A stretch of 64,000 nt of DNA from Asparagopsis taxiformis (lineage: Eukaryota > Rhodophyta > Florideophyceae > Bonnemaisoniales > Bonnemaisoniaceae). Location: NCBI GenBank assembly GCA_030407315.1, contig JALQPE010002590.1:124001-188000 (forward strand), read 5' to 3'. A program made the translations under genes and the position numbers. This document shows positions 1 to 10,391 of this stretch, piece after piece (position 1 is the first letter of the stretch; the number at the start of each line of letters is the position of its first letter). The notes beneath the pieces were generated by a model. The model was not told the origin of the DNA and did not search any database. It was given only the letters and a program-made list of their open reading frames with translations.

Positions 1-1
1 A

Positions 2-634
2 ATCGCGCGAATGGTAGTCGAGGACACAGTTGTCAAGGCGCCAGAGGAGGAGGAAGTTGACCCGGGCGTAATAGAGGGCACAGATTTGCGAGTTTTGCGC
101 TATCCTCACCCGCTGCTACGAGCCGCGAACGCCGAGATTGGACCGGATGAATTTGATGATTCGCTGCGTAAAATGGCGCGGGAGATGCTATTGGTGATGT
201 ATGCGTCGAGGGGGGTTGGACTTGCAGCACCACAGGTTGGAATTAATAAGAGACTGATGGTTTTCAACCCGGATGGAGACTCGAGGAAATTTGTGCAGGA
301 AGTTGTGCTGGTCAACCCGAAAATTATTGCGTCGTCGAAAAAGACGGACGTAGAGCCGGAAGCGTGTTTGTCATTTCCCGGGATGCGTGGTGACGTGCGA
401 CGCAATGTTTGGGTCAAGGTTGAAGCGTACCGTTTGAATGGGAAGAAATTTCGAGTGAAATATGAGGGATGGGTGGCGAGAATTTTCCAACATGAATACG
501 ACCATCTCGAGGGCAAGATGTACATTGACCGATTGGTTAGCGGGGAAGAGGACGAGGCGATAGAGAAGAGATTGGAGGAATTGATCAGTGAATACCGTGC
601 CGATCCATTTGAGGGTCTGGAGCCAGCAGTGTAG
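2..634 (+). CDS. PDF1B: peptide deformylase, plastid type (5' end outside window)
   Basis: Removes the formyl group from the N-terminal methionine of organelle-made proteins. All three metal-site motifs are present: GVGLAAPQVG (motif 1), EACLSFPG (motif 2, giving the Cys ligand) and QHEYDHLEGK (motif 3, HExxH with two His ligands and the catalytic Glu). The first ATG in the window is at 11, but the frame is open to the window edge and no transit peptide is visible, so the true start probably lies upstream. The acidic stretch before the domain (EEEE) resembles the linker after a transit peptide in plastid PDF1B enzymes. The stop at 632-634 is followed by a short gap to the convergent phycobilisome-domain gene. 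Family assignment is very sure; plastid rather than mitochondrial location is inferred. Confidence 0.93.
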   Translation: MARMVVEDTVVKAPEEEEVDPGVIEGTDLRVLRYPHPLLRAANAEIGPDEFDDSLRKMAREMLLVMYASRGVGLAAPQVGINKRLMVFNPDGDSRKFVQEVVLVNPKIIASSKKTDVEPEACLSFPGMRGDVRRNVWVKVEAYRLNGKKFRVKYEGWVARIFQHEYDHLEGKMYIDRLVSGEEDEAIEKRLEELISEYRADPFEGLEPAV

Positions 635-769
635 TCGGGAAATTAAAGCAACAGAAGACAATACACGAAGGGTATCGAAAGTTTACTGCGCAAAAAAACA
701 AGCTCTGTCCATTCCCTTCCGGAGACTATAGCAAGGTAATACAAAAATAAAGAGGAGCGAATAATGAAT

Positions 770-1459
770 CTAAGCAGTCAGGAAATCAATGACGACATCG
801 AAACAGGCGCCAGTGGAATCAATGAGAGACGGATCGGTGACTTGGGCAAGAACGGCATCCTTCATCGCGGTCAAACCAGTTTTGATGACATCTTGGGGAA
901 GATCAAGTTCGGCGTAGAGCATTTTGAGCATACCCATGTTATTGGGATGGAGGAAATCTGTGGCAGTAACAGCGACACCATACGAGACGACTCGAAGAAT
1001 GTACCACATATCGTGCCAGATAATATTGGCCACGGTCTCATTTGATTCAAACGACGGGGCGACTTGAAGAATTGCGGCCTTTGCCTTGTCGACAATTTCG
1101 TGCTCCTGCATCTTCATAAGAGCGGCAACGGAGCCACCTGGAAGCATATGTGCATTTGTGGCGAGCTCATCGAGCGGGGTGAAGGATCTGCCGGTATCAT
1201 TCTTACGGAAGAGGGAGCAATGGGTGGCGGTGAAACCGACGCCGGGATGGAAGATGCTCTTGTGTGCGCGGAGATAGGAGAGTAGTTCGGTGGCCTTCTG
1301 GGAGAGCTCTGTTGCCGCGACGGGTTCGGCGGCAATCATACGCACGACATGTGCACGGGCGGGACGAACACGCGGCGCAGCGACTCTCTGCGCGCAGAAG
1401 GAGGTGCGGAGCGGCGATGGGCCGACGACGAAGGAGGATGTTGAGGGTACAAAGGCCAT
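770..1459 (-). CDS. nuclear-encoded phycobilisome-domain (phycobiliprotein-like) protein
   Basis: A 229-residue protein. The chosen ATG (1459) opens a Ser/Arg/Ala-rich plastid transit-like region of about 40 residues ending near ARAHVVRMIAAE. The rest matches the globin-like phycobiliprotein fold. HDMWYILRVVSYGVAV aligns with the RDMEIILRYVTYAV-type helix, and the following segment to AMKDAVLAQVTDPS aligns with the C-terminal helices of beta-type subunits. The usual bilin Cys (Cys84 equivalent) is replaced: the position before WHDM is Ile. A Cys near residue 219 (STGAC) falls where beta subunits carry a second bilin Cys (GDC). Phycobiliprotein alpha and beta subunits are normally plastid-encoded in red algae, so a nuclear copy is unusual. 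It could be a non-pigmented structural or assembly factor, or bind one bilin. The frame stays open 5' of the ATG to 1900, but that part looks like UTR. Confidence 0.7.
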   Translation of the reverse strand: MAFVPSTSSFVVGPSPLRTSFCAQRVAAPRVRPARAHVVRMIAAEPVAATELSQKATELLSYLRAHKSIFHPGVGFTATHCSLFRKNDTGRSFTPLDELATNAHMLPGGSVAALMKMQEHEIVDKAKAAILQVAPSFESNETVANIIWHDMWYILRVVSYGVAVTATDFLHPNNMGMLKMLYAELDLPQDVIKTGLTAMKDAVLAQVTDPSLIDSTGACFDVVIDFLTA

Positions 1460-2490
1460 GATTTGGTGGGAATTGCAACGGGATGGGGAGGAGTACGGGT
1501 CGGGAATGTACAACGGGAGACTCGAGAGGTATAAAAGTTGAGATGAGAGCGGGCTACTTGATGCCAGCTTGCTTTGCAATTTGCAATGAATAGATTTCGG
1601 TGAAGCGCTGGCCGATGGCGGTCGGACGGTAGTGTTGACAGCGTACAATTGTGGCCGGTGGACGCAATGTGCTCTTCGAAAAATTGGATTTTTTTCATTT
1701 GCTTGCGTCTGTTTGCACCGCAGATCGGGATCGCAGTTAGGGTTAGCCATTACCGTCTCCACGTGGAGAAAGTTATCGTGCGTACTTTGCTGCCATCCAC
1801 TCGTTGATTTGTTTTCGACTTGTAAGCCATTCATGCTGGTGCAAAAGCCGCTGTCCGCTAACTTTAAGTAGAAATCTATTGGTAACGTTTTTGATGTCAA
1901 CGGCTTGAAAACTTGAACTCGCGTCGCGGTTTTTCGTCAAAAAAGGTTTTCGCCTTGTTCCCGTTTCAATACTAGCGATGATTCCGGACAACAGAAATGT
2001 TGGATATTGAATATGGCGCATTCATTATGTAATACTATACTATACTGGTAGTACAACTTAAAGATGTGTATCAACAGCTTTGTATTTCTTCATCGTTCAA
2101 CGTTGAATCGCTGTACACGTGTTCAACAACAAATTGTGCCACATATCTCTACATTGTGTGATTGGCTGCCAATGCGGTATATGGATGTCAGCACAACATT
2201 TGTCAAAACTTGATTCGCCGATCAAACCAGCAACCACTAGCCACGATCTTTCATTGGCTCGAAGAAATGAATGGTCCAACGGATACATGGTCATAACCAA
2301 CGGTGCGCACCGAATGGCCCAGTAACGTCAATTCCATCCGCTTCATCAATGCGATCTCCAAACTCTCGCAGCTTCCCTCTCAGCCACTCAACCTACTTCC
2401 TCTCACTATATCTTATACCCGCTTCCCTCATCGCCACCCCGCTGCAGCCATCGCCTCAACTCAATTTCCAGCACCCCAACACTTTTCAAA
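1460..2490. other. intergenic region between two divergent plastid-protein genes
   Basis: About 1 kb separating the minus-strand phycobilisome-domain gene from plus-strand PGK, so it probably holds both promoters. Only short shadow frames are present. The last 150 bases before PGK are C/T-rich, like a 5' untranslated region. No repeat or RNA gene was recognised. Confidence 0.5.
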
Positions 2491-3861
2491 ATGGTCACAG
2501 CATTCGTCACTTCCCCCCTCGCCCTCCGCACTGCAGCAAACTCTGCTGCACCCTCTCTCTCATCCCGTACCTCCTCCTCCTTTGTGGCACCCACTCGTCG
2601 CGTATCCACCCATGCAGCCCCGACACCAGCCCCGCTGACCATGACTGCTGCAACTGCAGCCACCAAAAAGTCGGTCAAGGATCTCTCCACAGCTGACCTT
2701 GCCGGCAAACGCGTGCTCGTTCGTTGCGATCTCAACGTTCCCCTTGATGGAAAAACCATCACTGACGACACCCGTATCCGCGCATCTGTCCCGACCATCA
2801 AGTACCTCATGGACAATGGAGCTAAAGTCCTCCTCTCCTCCCATCTTGGTCGCCCCAAAGACGGTCCCGAAGACAAGTTTTCCCTCGCCCCAGTCGCCGA
2901 TCGTCTCACAGAACTCCTCGGCGTATCTGTCACCATGGCCCCAGACTGCATCGGTGACCAGGTCGCCGCAATCGTGAACGGCATGTCCAACGGTGACGTG
3001 ACCCTTCTGGAGAACGTCCGATTCTACAAGGAAGAGACCAAGAACGAGCCCGGTTTTGCCGCACAACTCGCTGCTAATGCAGACCTTTTCGTCAATGACG
3101 CTTTCGGAACTGCCCATCGTGCCCACGGCTCCACCGCTGGTGTCACCGCCCACCTCAAGCCTTCTGTTGCTGGCTTCCTCCTCGAAAAAGAACTCGAATA
3201 TCTATCCGGTACTGTCGCTAACCCCGCCCGTCCCTTCGCCGCCATTGTTGGTGGCTCAAAGGTATCCTCCAAGATTGGTGTCATCGAAGCCCTTCTTGAA
3301 AAGGTCGATAAGCTTATCATTGGTGGAGGAATGGTCTTCACCTTTTTGAAGGCACGCGGCCTCAATGTCGGAACCTCTCTAGTAGAGGAAGACAAGCTCG
3401 ACCTCGCCAGGGAACTTGAGACCATTGCAAAGGCAAAGGGCGTCCAGATCATCCTCCCCACTGACGTCGTCCTGGCAGACAAATTTGCCGCAGACGCTAA
3501 CACTCAGGTCGTTTCCGTTGACGCTATCCCCGACGGATGGATGGGCCTCGACCAGGGTGCCGCCAGTACCGCCATGATTCAGGGTGAGCTCAAGGAGTGC
3601 AAGACTGTCATCTGGAACGGACCCATGGGTGTGTTTGAGATGGAGGCTTTCGCTAAGGGTACTTTTGCTGTCGCTGAGACCCTTGCTGACCTCACAGATC
3701 AGGGCACCACTACTATCATTGGTGGTGGTGATTCCGTCGCCGCCGTAGAGAAGGCCGGCCTTGCTTCACGCATGTCTCACATTTCCACTGGTGGTGGTGC
3801 ATCGCTCGAGTTGTTGGAAGGTAAGGTGCTTCCAGGTGTTGCTGCGCTGGATGACAACTAG
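2491..3861 (+). CDS. PGK: phosphoglycerate kinase, plastid-targeted
   Basis: Transfers phosphate between 1,3-bisphosphoglycerate and ADP in the Calvin cycle or glycolysis. The protein is 456 residues; the first ~55 are Ser/Thr/Ala-rich with few acidic residues, fitting a plastid transit peptide. The enzyme proper starts near [18 protein letters not shown]. Diagnostic motifs are [10 protein letters not shown] (substrate-binding N domain), [37 protein letters not shown] and [10 protein letters not shown] (nucleotide-binding C domain), so it is complete. Codon use is strongly C-biased at third positions in the first half, consistent with high expression. Single exon. The closest relatives are likely cyanobacterial/plastid PGKs, but that needs a tree. 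Confidence 0.97.
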   Translation: MVTAFVTSPLALRTAANSAAPSLSSRTSSSFVAPTRRVSTHAAPTPAPLTMTAATAATKKSVKDLSTADLAGKRVLVRCDLNVPLDGKTITDDTRIRASVPTIKYLMDNGAKVLLSSHLGRPKDGPEDKFSLAPVADRLTELLGVSVTMAPDCIGDQVAAIVNGMSNGDVTLLENVRFYKEETKNEPGFAAQLAANADLFVNDAFGTAHRAHGSTAGVTAHLKPSVAGFLLEKELEYLSGTVANPARPFAAIVGGSKVSSKIGVIEALLEKVDKLIIGGGMVFTFLKARGLNVGTSLVEEDKLDLARELETIAKAKGVQIILPTDVVLADKFAADANTQVVSVDAIPDGWMGLDQGAASTAMIQGELKECKTVIWNGPMGVFEMEAFAKGTFAVAETLADLTDQGTTTIIGGGDSVAAVEKAGLASRMSHISTGGGASLELLEGKVLPGVAALDDN

Positions 3862-4088
3862 ATCGTTAGCTTATCTGTTTACAGTATTAAACTTCTCAAC
3901 TCAGCTCTGGAATGGACTCGCCAACCTTTTTCTCACGTGACGTCATGTCGTTCCGTAATTTCCCTCCTGCGGTTACTCAATTTATATGATCCGTGGCTAC
4001 CGTACTGTATATTTTCTTGTGAGCACACACCCCCCACGGATCCCCGTCAAATCCCGGGACCCCGCCTCCCAATTGAGCCAAGATTACC

Positions 4089-6233
4089 ATGAAGCGGGCA
4101 ATTCTCTCTCTTCGTCCTTCACTTCAACGACGACTACAATTATGTCATGCCGAACCAAGCTCCCATTTGAGAACTCTTTGTTCCAGCAATTCCGATAGCT
4201 CTGACCCAAACCAAAGACGATCGCTTCCAAAACGTCCGGGGAAACGTCCGAGATCCATACAGCTACCCGCCCCGTCATCTTCCGCAGCACCCAAAGCAAA
4301 TCAATCGACGTTTGTTTCCGACCATTACAGTTTAATTCGTGGAGATGTGGAACGATACCTGACGAGACATGGATTGAAATATCGTCGCACGAGTGAACAT
4401 GCAGTCGTCGAAGTTTGTCCATTCTGCCACCCTACCAATGGGAAGAACGATAATTTATACAAGCTTTACATCTTACTTGACACGGGCGTGTTCTGCTGCC
4501 ATCGATGCGCAGCCAAGGGAAAGTGGTTTGATTTTCGGAGAGCAGTTGGACCCACTGAAGCTGGTCTGCAGACTTTCAATGATAGTCATCTCGATGTGCA
4601 TTCCATTTCCAATGATCTAAACGGACAAAAACCGGTGAGTGTAGTACTAGCGAAGAAAGAGAGCCAGGAAGGATATGTGCGAGGTTTGTGGAATGAGCAC
4701 AGAGCAGCATTAGATGTTCTGAAATCGACGCGAGCATTGACCGAACAAGTTTTGAAGAAATATGGTGTTGGATCTGCGTACTTTAACGTCATGGAAGATG
4801 GGATATGGAAACGACACTTGTGCCACACATTTCCTATGTATGATTCGAATCGTCGACTTGTTCGCCATAAAGTTCGCTCTATCCAAACGAAAAGCGGGAT
4901 GCGATTGGAACCGAAGGGAGGCTCCTGGGGTTTATTTGGGCTCGACACAGTTCCTGCCGATGCGGAAGAGGTTATACTAACAGAGGGGGAATTTGATGCA
5001 ATGGCCGTGTTCCAAGCGACTGGTCGGCCAGCAATCAGTGTACCGAATGGTGCAAATTCGCTCCCGATATCATTACTACCGGCTTTGGAGCAATTCAAGA
5101 CGATTTACTTGTGGATGGACGATGACGTGCCAGGCCAGGAGGGGGCTCGTCATTTTGCAGAGAAGCTTGGGATGAAACGTTGTAGATCCGTCCAAGGCTT
5201 TCGAGTTAAAGATGCAAATGATGCACTTAGAGCCGGACTCAATATGGAAGAAATGCTAGGTGCCTCGCGTGTAATCGCACATGAGGGGCTTGCAACTTTT
5301 GAAGATTTCAAAGATGAAGTATACAGGGAGCTTACGAATTTCGATGAGTTATCTGGTGTGAGGTGTCTGTCGCTACCGAGCTTGAACGATCTAATCACTG
5401 GACACCGTCGTGGAGAGCTAACAATTTTTTCAGGCCATACTGGCGTCGGTAAAACAACGCTTCTGTCGCAGCTTGCGCTGGACTACTGTTTACAAGGTGT
5501 GCCAACTTTGTGGGGCTCCTTTGAAATTGGAAACGTGAGACTGGCACGGCTGATGTTGCAACAATTTCACGCATCTCAAGGTGGATCAGATGGGCCTGCA
5601 GGACTTGCGGAACGCTTTGAAGAATGGGCGGAACGATTTTCAGAACTACCGTTAGTGTTCATGAGGTATCACGGGTCAAACGCCATTGAAACTATAATCG
5701 ATGCGATGGAATATGCGAACTATGTACACGACTGCTCGCATGTCGTACTGGACAACCTGCAGTTTATGACGAGCGGGCAGGGCGGGCGGGACTGGGATAG
5801 ATTTCAAGTTATGGACCACGCACTGGGTGAAATTCGGGCGTTCTGTACAGCGAAACAAGTGCACGTATCACTTGTAGTGCACCCGCGAAAAGTAGATGAT
5901 GATAGCCCAATACAAACGGCAAGTGTGTTCGGATCGGCGAAAGCTACGCAGGAGGCTGATAATCTGGTGATATTACAAAGAACGGCCAAAGGGCCCACTC
6001 TAGAAGTCAAGAAGAATCGCTTTGACGGCACGCTGGGAAGCGTCTCACTGAGGTTTGATGGGAAAAATCGAGTGTTCTGGCAGACAGATAGACGGGGTGT
6101 ATGGCCGACTGTACAGCGTGCTCAGGAACTGCAGTGTAATGACCACAAGGATGGTGGTGGACGAAGACGCGATGGTGTGGACAGAGAGGCACTGCTGAGT
6201 AGTTTGCAAAGACTTTCTAGTGAGAGGAAATAA
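4089..6233 (+). CDS. TWNK: Twinkle-like organelle DNA primase-helicase
   Basis: A 714-residue protein with the T7 gp4/Twinkle layout. The N-terminal ~40 residues are basic and Ser-rich (mitochondrial and/or plastid presequence). A primase zinc site follows (CPFC...CCHRC, about residues 114-140). The TOPRIM domain has the EGEFDAM motif near residue 297 and DDDVPG near 343. The RecA-like helicase domain carries Walker A GHTGVGKTT near residue 449, SFEIGN, and a Walker B-like segment HVVLDNLQ. Unlike animal Twinkle, the zinc and TOPRIM residues are intact, so, as in plant and protist Twinkle, primase activity is expected in organelle DNA replication. Single exon. Family call is sure; which organelle is not visible. 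Confidence 0.93.
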   Translation: MKRAILSLRPSLQRRLQLCHAEPSSHLRTLCSSNSDSSDPNQRRSLPKRPGKRPRSIQLPAPSSSAAPKANQSTFVSDHYSLIRGDVERYLTRHGLKYRRTSEHAVVEVCPFCHPTNGKNDNLYKLYILLDTGVFCCHRCAAKGKWFDFRRAVGPTEAGLQTFNDSHLDVHSISNDLNGQKPVSVVLAKKESQEGYVRGLWNEHRAALDVLKSTRALTEQVLKKYGVGSAYFNVMEDGIWKRHLCHTFPMYDSNRRLVRHKVRSIQTKSGMRLEPKGGSWGLFGLDTVPADAEEVILTEGEFDAMAVFQATGRPAISVPNGANSLPISLLPALEQFKTIYLWMDDDVPGQEGARHFAEKLGMKRCRSVQGFRVKDANDALRAGLNMEEMLGASRVIAHEGLATFEDFKDEVYRELTNFDELSGVRCLSLPSLNDLITGHRRGELTIFSGHTGVGKTTLLSQLALDYCLQGVPTLWGSFEIGNVRLARLMLQQFHASQGGSDGPAGLAERFEEWAERFSELPLVFMRYHGSNAIETIIDAMEYANYVHDCSHVVLDNLQFMTSGQGGRDWDRFQVMDHALGEIRAFCTAKQVHVSLVVHPRKVDDDSPIQTASVFGSAKATQEADNLVILQRTAKGPTLEVKKNRFDGTLGSVSLRFDGKNRVFWQTDRRGVWPTVQRAQELQCNDHKDGGGRRRDGVDREALLSSLQRLSSERK

Positions 6234-7560
6234 GTTTTGTAAAAGCGCAGGGTGTATTGTTAAATTTGTAGTCATCAGACTAATCGTATGGCCACTGCAA
6301 ATGTGCCTTGCAAGTCGTGTATCTAAATTAGTGATTCATCGACAATTGGTGTAATCTTCGTCATGGAAGAATCGAGACGTGATGAGTGCGATAGCGCAAT
6401 TTGTTCTGGTCGTCCGGCACTGTGCCACATATGCTTCTCTTCTCCATTCTTACTGGCATCACGCTGTTCTGTTGTAGAATCCCACGAATTCAGCATTGTT
6501 TGCACGTGTGTAGTGCAGTTTGGTTTTCTCATCGGAAATAGAAGGATTGTATTTATCAAAATAAGGTATCTGAATGAGGCTTTATCAATTTTCCTTGTGC
6601 TGTTTGTAGTCTCTGATTCAAAGCCCGTAGCATACTACAATCGGCATTTGCTCCAAACCGCTGGTGTAGGAGCAATGGATAAGTGAGTGAATTAGCAGGG
6701 CCTTGGTCACACAGGGAAGGACAGTTTGAGCAGGTTAACAACATAACAAGAGGAGCGACCTCTCTATTTCAGCTGGATGCGTTCAACGAACTCAGTAGAG
6801 TGCTTTTCTACACTGAAATACAGCTGAGAGAATAATACCGTCATTGCATAGACTATGGCAGTTTGCTAACAATTGTTCAGGAGGCATCTGCATGCCGCTG
6901 TATAATCGGTGGCTTGCTTCTACCACACAGTGTCGTAGATATTATATCGTAGTATGCTCACATACAACATGGTAGTGAGAAAAACGTGAAATCAGGAAAT
7001 ATCATTGAGATGACGTATAGGCCACTAGACCAATGGCTTTGTTGTTCTTTTGCATATTATCTACAAAGCTGCACCACAGCCAGAGCTCGTAGTGATTGAA
7101 GCTTGCCTTCTTTTTATTGCAAACCACAAATGTCACACTCTGCCAACAAAGCAGTGGACTGGGAAAGTCGAGATCACGGAAAGATATGCTTTACGAGCAT
7201 GGGAAGGAGTAACCATAGATTAATCCGCCGATTGGAACAGATCATATATTGAATCTAGCGGTTGAGGTGTGGGCCGTGCATTCCTACCCTTTGCTACTTT
7301 TCTGTTTCTCACCTTTCACCGGGAGCAAACTATGTTTCGCAGCGAAACGTGAACTGCATCTCATTTCAACCCCATCATGTTCATCGGTTGTGACAATAAA
7401 CGTGACGCAACCTGCGCGACCAAAATTAATTTTTCTTCTTATTGGCCATGATTGATATTAAAAAAGGATACACCCAACTGAATCTAGCAATACTAAACTG
7501 ATATCTCATCTGGGTTCTCACTTGCTACCACCACCACACCTCGCATCCACCCAACTCACA
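6234..7560. other. long intergenic region with no recognisable gene
   Basis: About 1.3 kb upstream of the DAHP synthase gene. The longest frame, 107 codons at 6363-6686, looks like a chance frame: no domain and uneven composition. Some splice-like signals occur (CTAACAATTGTTCAG around 6868), so an unrecognised spliced or noncoding transcript is possible. The final ~60 bases before 7561 are C/A-rich like a 5' UTR. Confidence 0.45.
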
Positions 7561-9200
7561 ATGGCATTCACAGCCGCCTTTGCCTCCGCAACACCTCTTC
7601 TCCACAATCGCAGTCCCCCCCTCCGTCGCACCTCTACACGCCCAACATTCGTTACCGCCGTACTTGACGAGGCACCACCAGTGAGCAAACAAATCTGGAC
7701 TCCGTCATCCTGGAGGAATCACGTTGCATTGCAACAACCAACCTATCCAGACCAGAAACACCTGGAAAATGTGGAGAACACTCTTTCGCGCATGCCGCCC
7801 CTGGTCGCTCCCGGCGAGATGCGCACTTTGAAGAAGCAACTTGCCAACGTCTGCCTTGGAAATGGTTTTGTGCTGCAAGGAGGTGACTGTGCGGAAGACC
7901 TGGAAGAGACTGCTGAAGGTGTTTCAGATACTGTCAGGGTTTTGTTCAAGATGGCTATGGTGCTTATGTGGGGTTCGCAGGAACCAGTGGTTAAAATTGG
8001 TCGATTGGCCGGCCAGTATGGGAAGCCTAGAAGTTCGGACTTTGAAGTTAGGGATGGTGTCAAGTTACCAAGCTATCGTGGTGAGGTATGTCTGCGGTAG
8101 GCAGAATCAAATCTCATTGCTTATGGTTGTCTGACTGACTCAATCTCGTGCTTTGTTTTCTCTTCTAGAATATCAACAGTGCTCCGTTCACACCAGAGGC
8201 ACGTATCCCGGACCCGGATCGCATGCTTCGCGCATACAACAGAAGTTCAGGTACCATAAACTTGGTGCGTGCGCTGTCATCTGGCGGCTTTGCCGATTTG
8301 AAGCATGTACGTGATTGGGGTATGGATTGGTCGAGCAAAACTCCAAAGGGCCGTGAATATCTCAAAACTGCAGAACATATTGCAGAGGCTATTCAGTTTA
8401 TGGAAACCTGTGGTGTTTATGAACATCCTATCATGACGTCTACTCAGGTGTTCACCTCGCATGAAGGTCTGTTGCTCCCGTACGAACAAGCGCTTACTCG
8501 TATCGATCCGGACACCGGTGAATGGTATGTCGGGAGTGGTCATTTCATATGGATCGGTGAACGTACTCGTGGTCTTGATGACGCGCATGTGCAGTTTGCA
8601 AAGGGTATTTCTAATCGTACGATGATCATTTTCCTCATTCACCGAAGAGATTCCACACTATAGCGTATTGTATTCTAACAGCTTTTCAATGTCAACTTTG
8701 TAGCGATCGGCGTCAAAGCGGGGCCAACGATGAATCCAGAGGACCTACTTCGCCTTTGCGACACACTGAACCCCGACAATGAACCAGGCCGTCTTACTGT
8801 GATTACGAGAATGGGTGCAGACAAAATTCTTCAAGGCCTTCCACCACTGGTACGTGCCATCAAACGGGAGGGCCGAAACGTCGTGTGGGTTTCAGACAGC
8901 ATGCATGGGAATACCTTCAAGGCAGAAAGCGGACATAAAACACGATCCTGGAACAGGATAATGACGGAAGTACGCGGCTTTTTCGCGGTGCATGAGGCAG
9001 AAGGTACAAAGGCCGGTGGTGTGCATTTTGAAATGACCGGCAAAGAAGTTACGGAATGTGTTGGTGGAATGGGTGATATCAAAGCATCTGACCTTCAGAA
9101 GCGGTACGAAAGTCTATGTGACCCGCGACTGAATCAATCACAGGCACTGGAAATGGCTTTTGAAGCAGCTGAGATTCTTCGCTCGTATCGTCGTTATTGA
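7561..9200 (+). CDS. class II DAHP synthase (shikimate pathway), three exons
   Basis: Condenses phosphoenolpyruvate and erythrose-4-phosphate, the first step of aromatic amino acid synthesis, in the plastid. My model has exons 7561-8085, 8169-8616 and 8704-9200, giving 489 residues. Intron 1 is GTATGT...CTTCTAG and intron 2 is GTACGA...TTTGTAG with a TTCTAACAG branch-like site; both keep the frame and join conserved blocks (YRGE/NINSAPF and KGISNP/IGVKAG). Family motifs are present: QGGDCAE, the Arg-rich metal/PEP site near [51 protein letters not shown] and [18 protein letters not shown]. The first ~35 residues resemble a plastid transit peptide. The domain matches plant/bacterial type II (AroA-II) enzymes. 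The start at 7561 follows a C/A-rich leader. Confidence 0.95.
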
Positions 9201-9758
9201 TTGTGTTGGTTTTAGTTTTTGACACATTGGCAAATTACTGGAATGTTGGAAAAGTGCTTTGGTTTAGAGGCACTACATTCGTTACAAACGTATGGTTTGG
9301 ACGTGTTTGATGTCATCTCTATGAGCGTGTGATTATTTGCACTTTGAATTATGTAGACTTATCTCCGTTTGTGGACAGTTATATTGTAGAAACAAATGAC
9401 ATCGGTTTGAGCAAGCTACGCTATCTTCGCTGCTGTAGTGGTGATGTTCCTGGAGTGTGATCAACTCGCAGCTCGTAGCATTGCTTGCAAAGATTGTCCT
9501 GGAGAAACGTCTGCAGCGCGACCGCGACCATCAGCGTCGGCCACGACTGTTTGTCAGCACTCAAGCGTACAGAGATCACAAGTGAATTAATTTTCCAAAA
9601 GTAGAAACAGCAAACCAAATTTGTGCACCATCGTACCCGCATCCATTAGGACCATTCGCAGCCAGGTCTGTGGGCAGAATCAGCAAATAAAATTGCATAA
9701 AGCTCTCATCATCTCCCCAAACCAGACCACTTCACTTCAACCCGCCCACCGCAAATCC
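9201..9758. other. intergenic region
   Basis: About 560 bases between DAHP synthase and the zinc-finger gene. It contains only short frames and no recognisable domain, repeat or RNA. The end (9710-9758) is C/A-rich, as in other leaders of this window. Confidence 0.4.
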
Positions 9759-10319
9759 ATGGCCGCCCAACTCCTCGCGACGCACTGGTCGACAGCGGCC
9801 GGGCTGGCGGTCCTGGCGCTACCGTTGGCGAAGAAGAAGCACATGCGCACATCGCCCAACGCTATCGATCGCAATTTCCACCAACCAATCTTCTGTCGAT
9901 TCTGCAGCGGCACCGGACAGCGCCCCTGCACGCTGTGCAACGAAACGGGCACGCTGGGACGCGGCGGCTTTGCGCGACGAAACACACTGCGTGTCAACAG
10001 TCTTGTCGGCACACAATGGACGAGCGTGCAGGGTATCGAAGGAAAATGGCGTCATTTTCGCTGCGTTAGTAAGCGTGGACGCAATGCCAGAGACGGTATA
10101 GCCGTTCTGTCCAGTACATGCGGCCCGGCACGTAGCCGTATTCAGATCGAAGTGCCGGTTTCAGAGCTGAAGAACCGCGAGATCTGGCAAGGCGGCTGGA
10201 CGACTCTTGAGCAGATTCGCGCAGGCGGTGTCGGGCCGCAGACGGTTTGCTCGGCGTGTCGGGGGGAGAAGAAGATCATGTGCCCGCGGTGCGACGGGAT
10301 TGGACAGCTTGGGTTGTAG
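9759..10319 (+). CDS. DnaJ-type zinc-finger protein, probably plastid
   Basis: 186 residues from the ATG at 9759. A hydrophobic N-terminal segment (AAGLAVLALPLA followed by KKK) could be a membrane anchor or part of a presequence. Two pairs of CxxC motifs follow: CRFCSGTGQRPCTLC near the N-terminus and CSACRGEKKIMCPRC at the C-terminus. This matches the CxxCxGxG zinc module of DnaJ without a J domain, as in plant plastid proteins such as BSD2, LQY1 and PSA2 that help assemble Rubisco or photosystems. The linker between the two halves is basic and lacks other known domains. Function by family resemblance only. The reading frame continues upstream to 9621, but the context of 9759 (CCATGGCC) is better. 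Convergent with the uracil-DNA glycosylase gene, 70 bases away. Confidence 0.75.
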   Translation: MAAQLLATHWSTAAGLAVLALPLAKKKHMRTSPNAIDRNFHQPIFCRFCSGTGQRPCTLCNETGTLGRGGFARRNTLRVNSLVGTQWTSVQGIEGKWRHFRCVSKRGRNARDGIAVLSSTCGPARSRIQIEVPVSELKNREIWQGGWTTLEQIRAGGVGPQTVCSACRGEKKIMCPRCDGIGQLGL

Positions 10320-10391
10320 ATGGGGTAGTGGTCTATTATGAAAGAGGGATACTTTACAGGACAGATATTGGGAGATGTATATACATATCGG

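Noticed and set aside
1530..1537. TATAAAAG on the plus strand near 1530
   Set aside because: It points away from the adjacent minus-strand gene, and PGK starts about 950 bases further on, so it probably is not that gene's TATA box.
6363..6686. 107-codon frame upstream of DAHP synthase
   Set aside because: No domain, uneven composition and no supporting context; may be chance.
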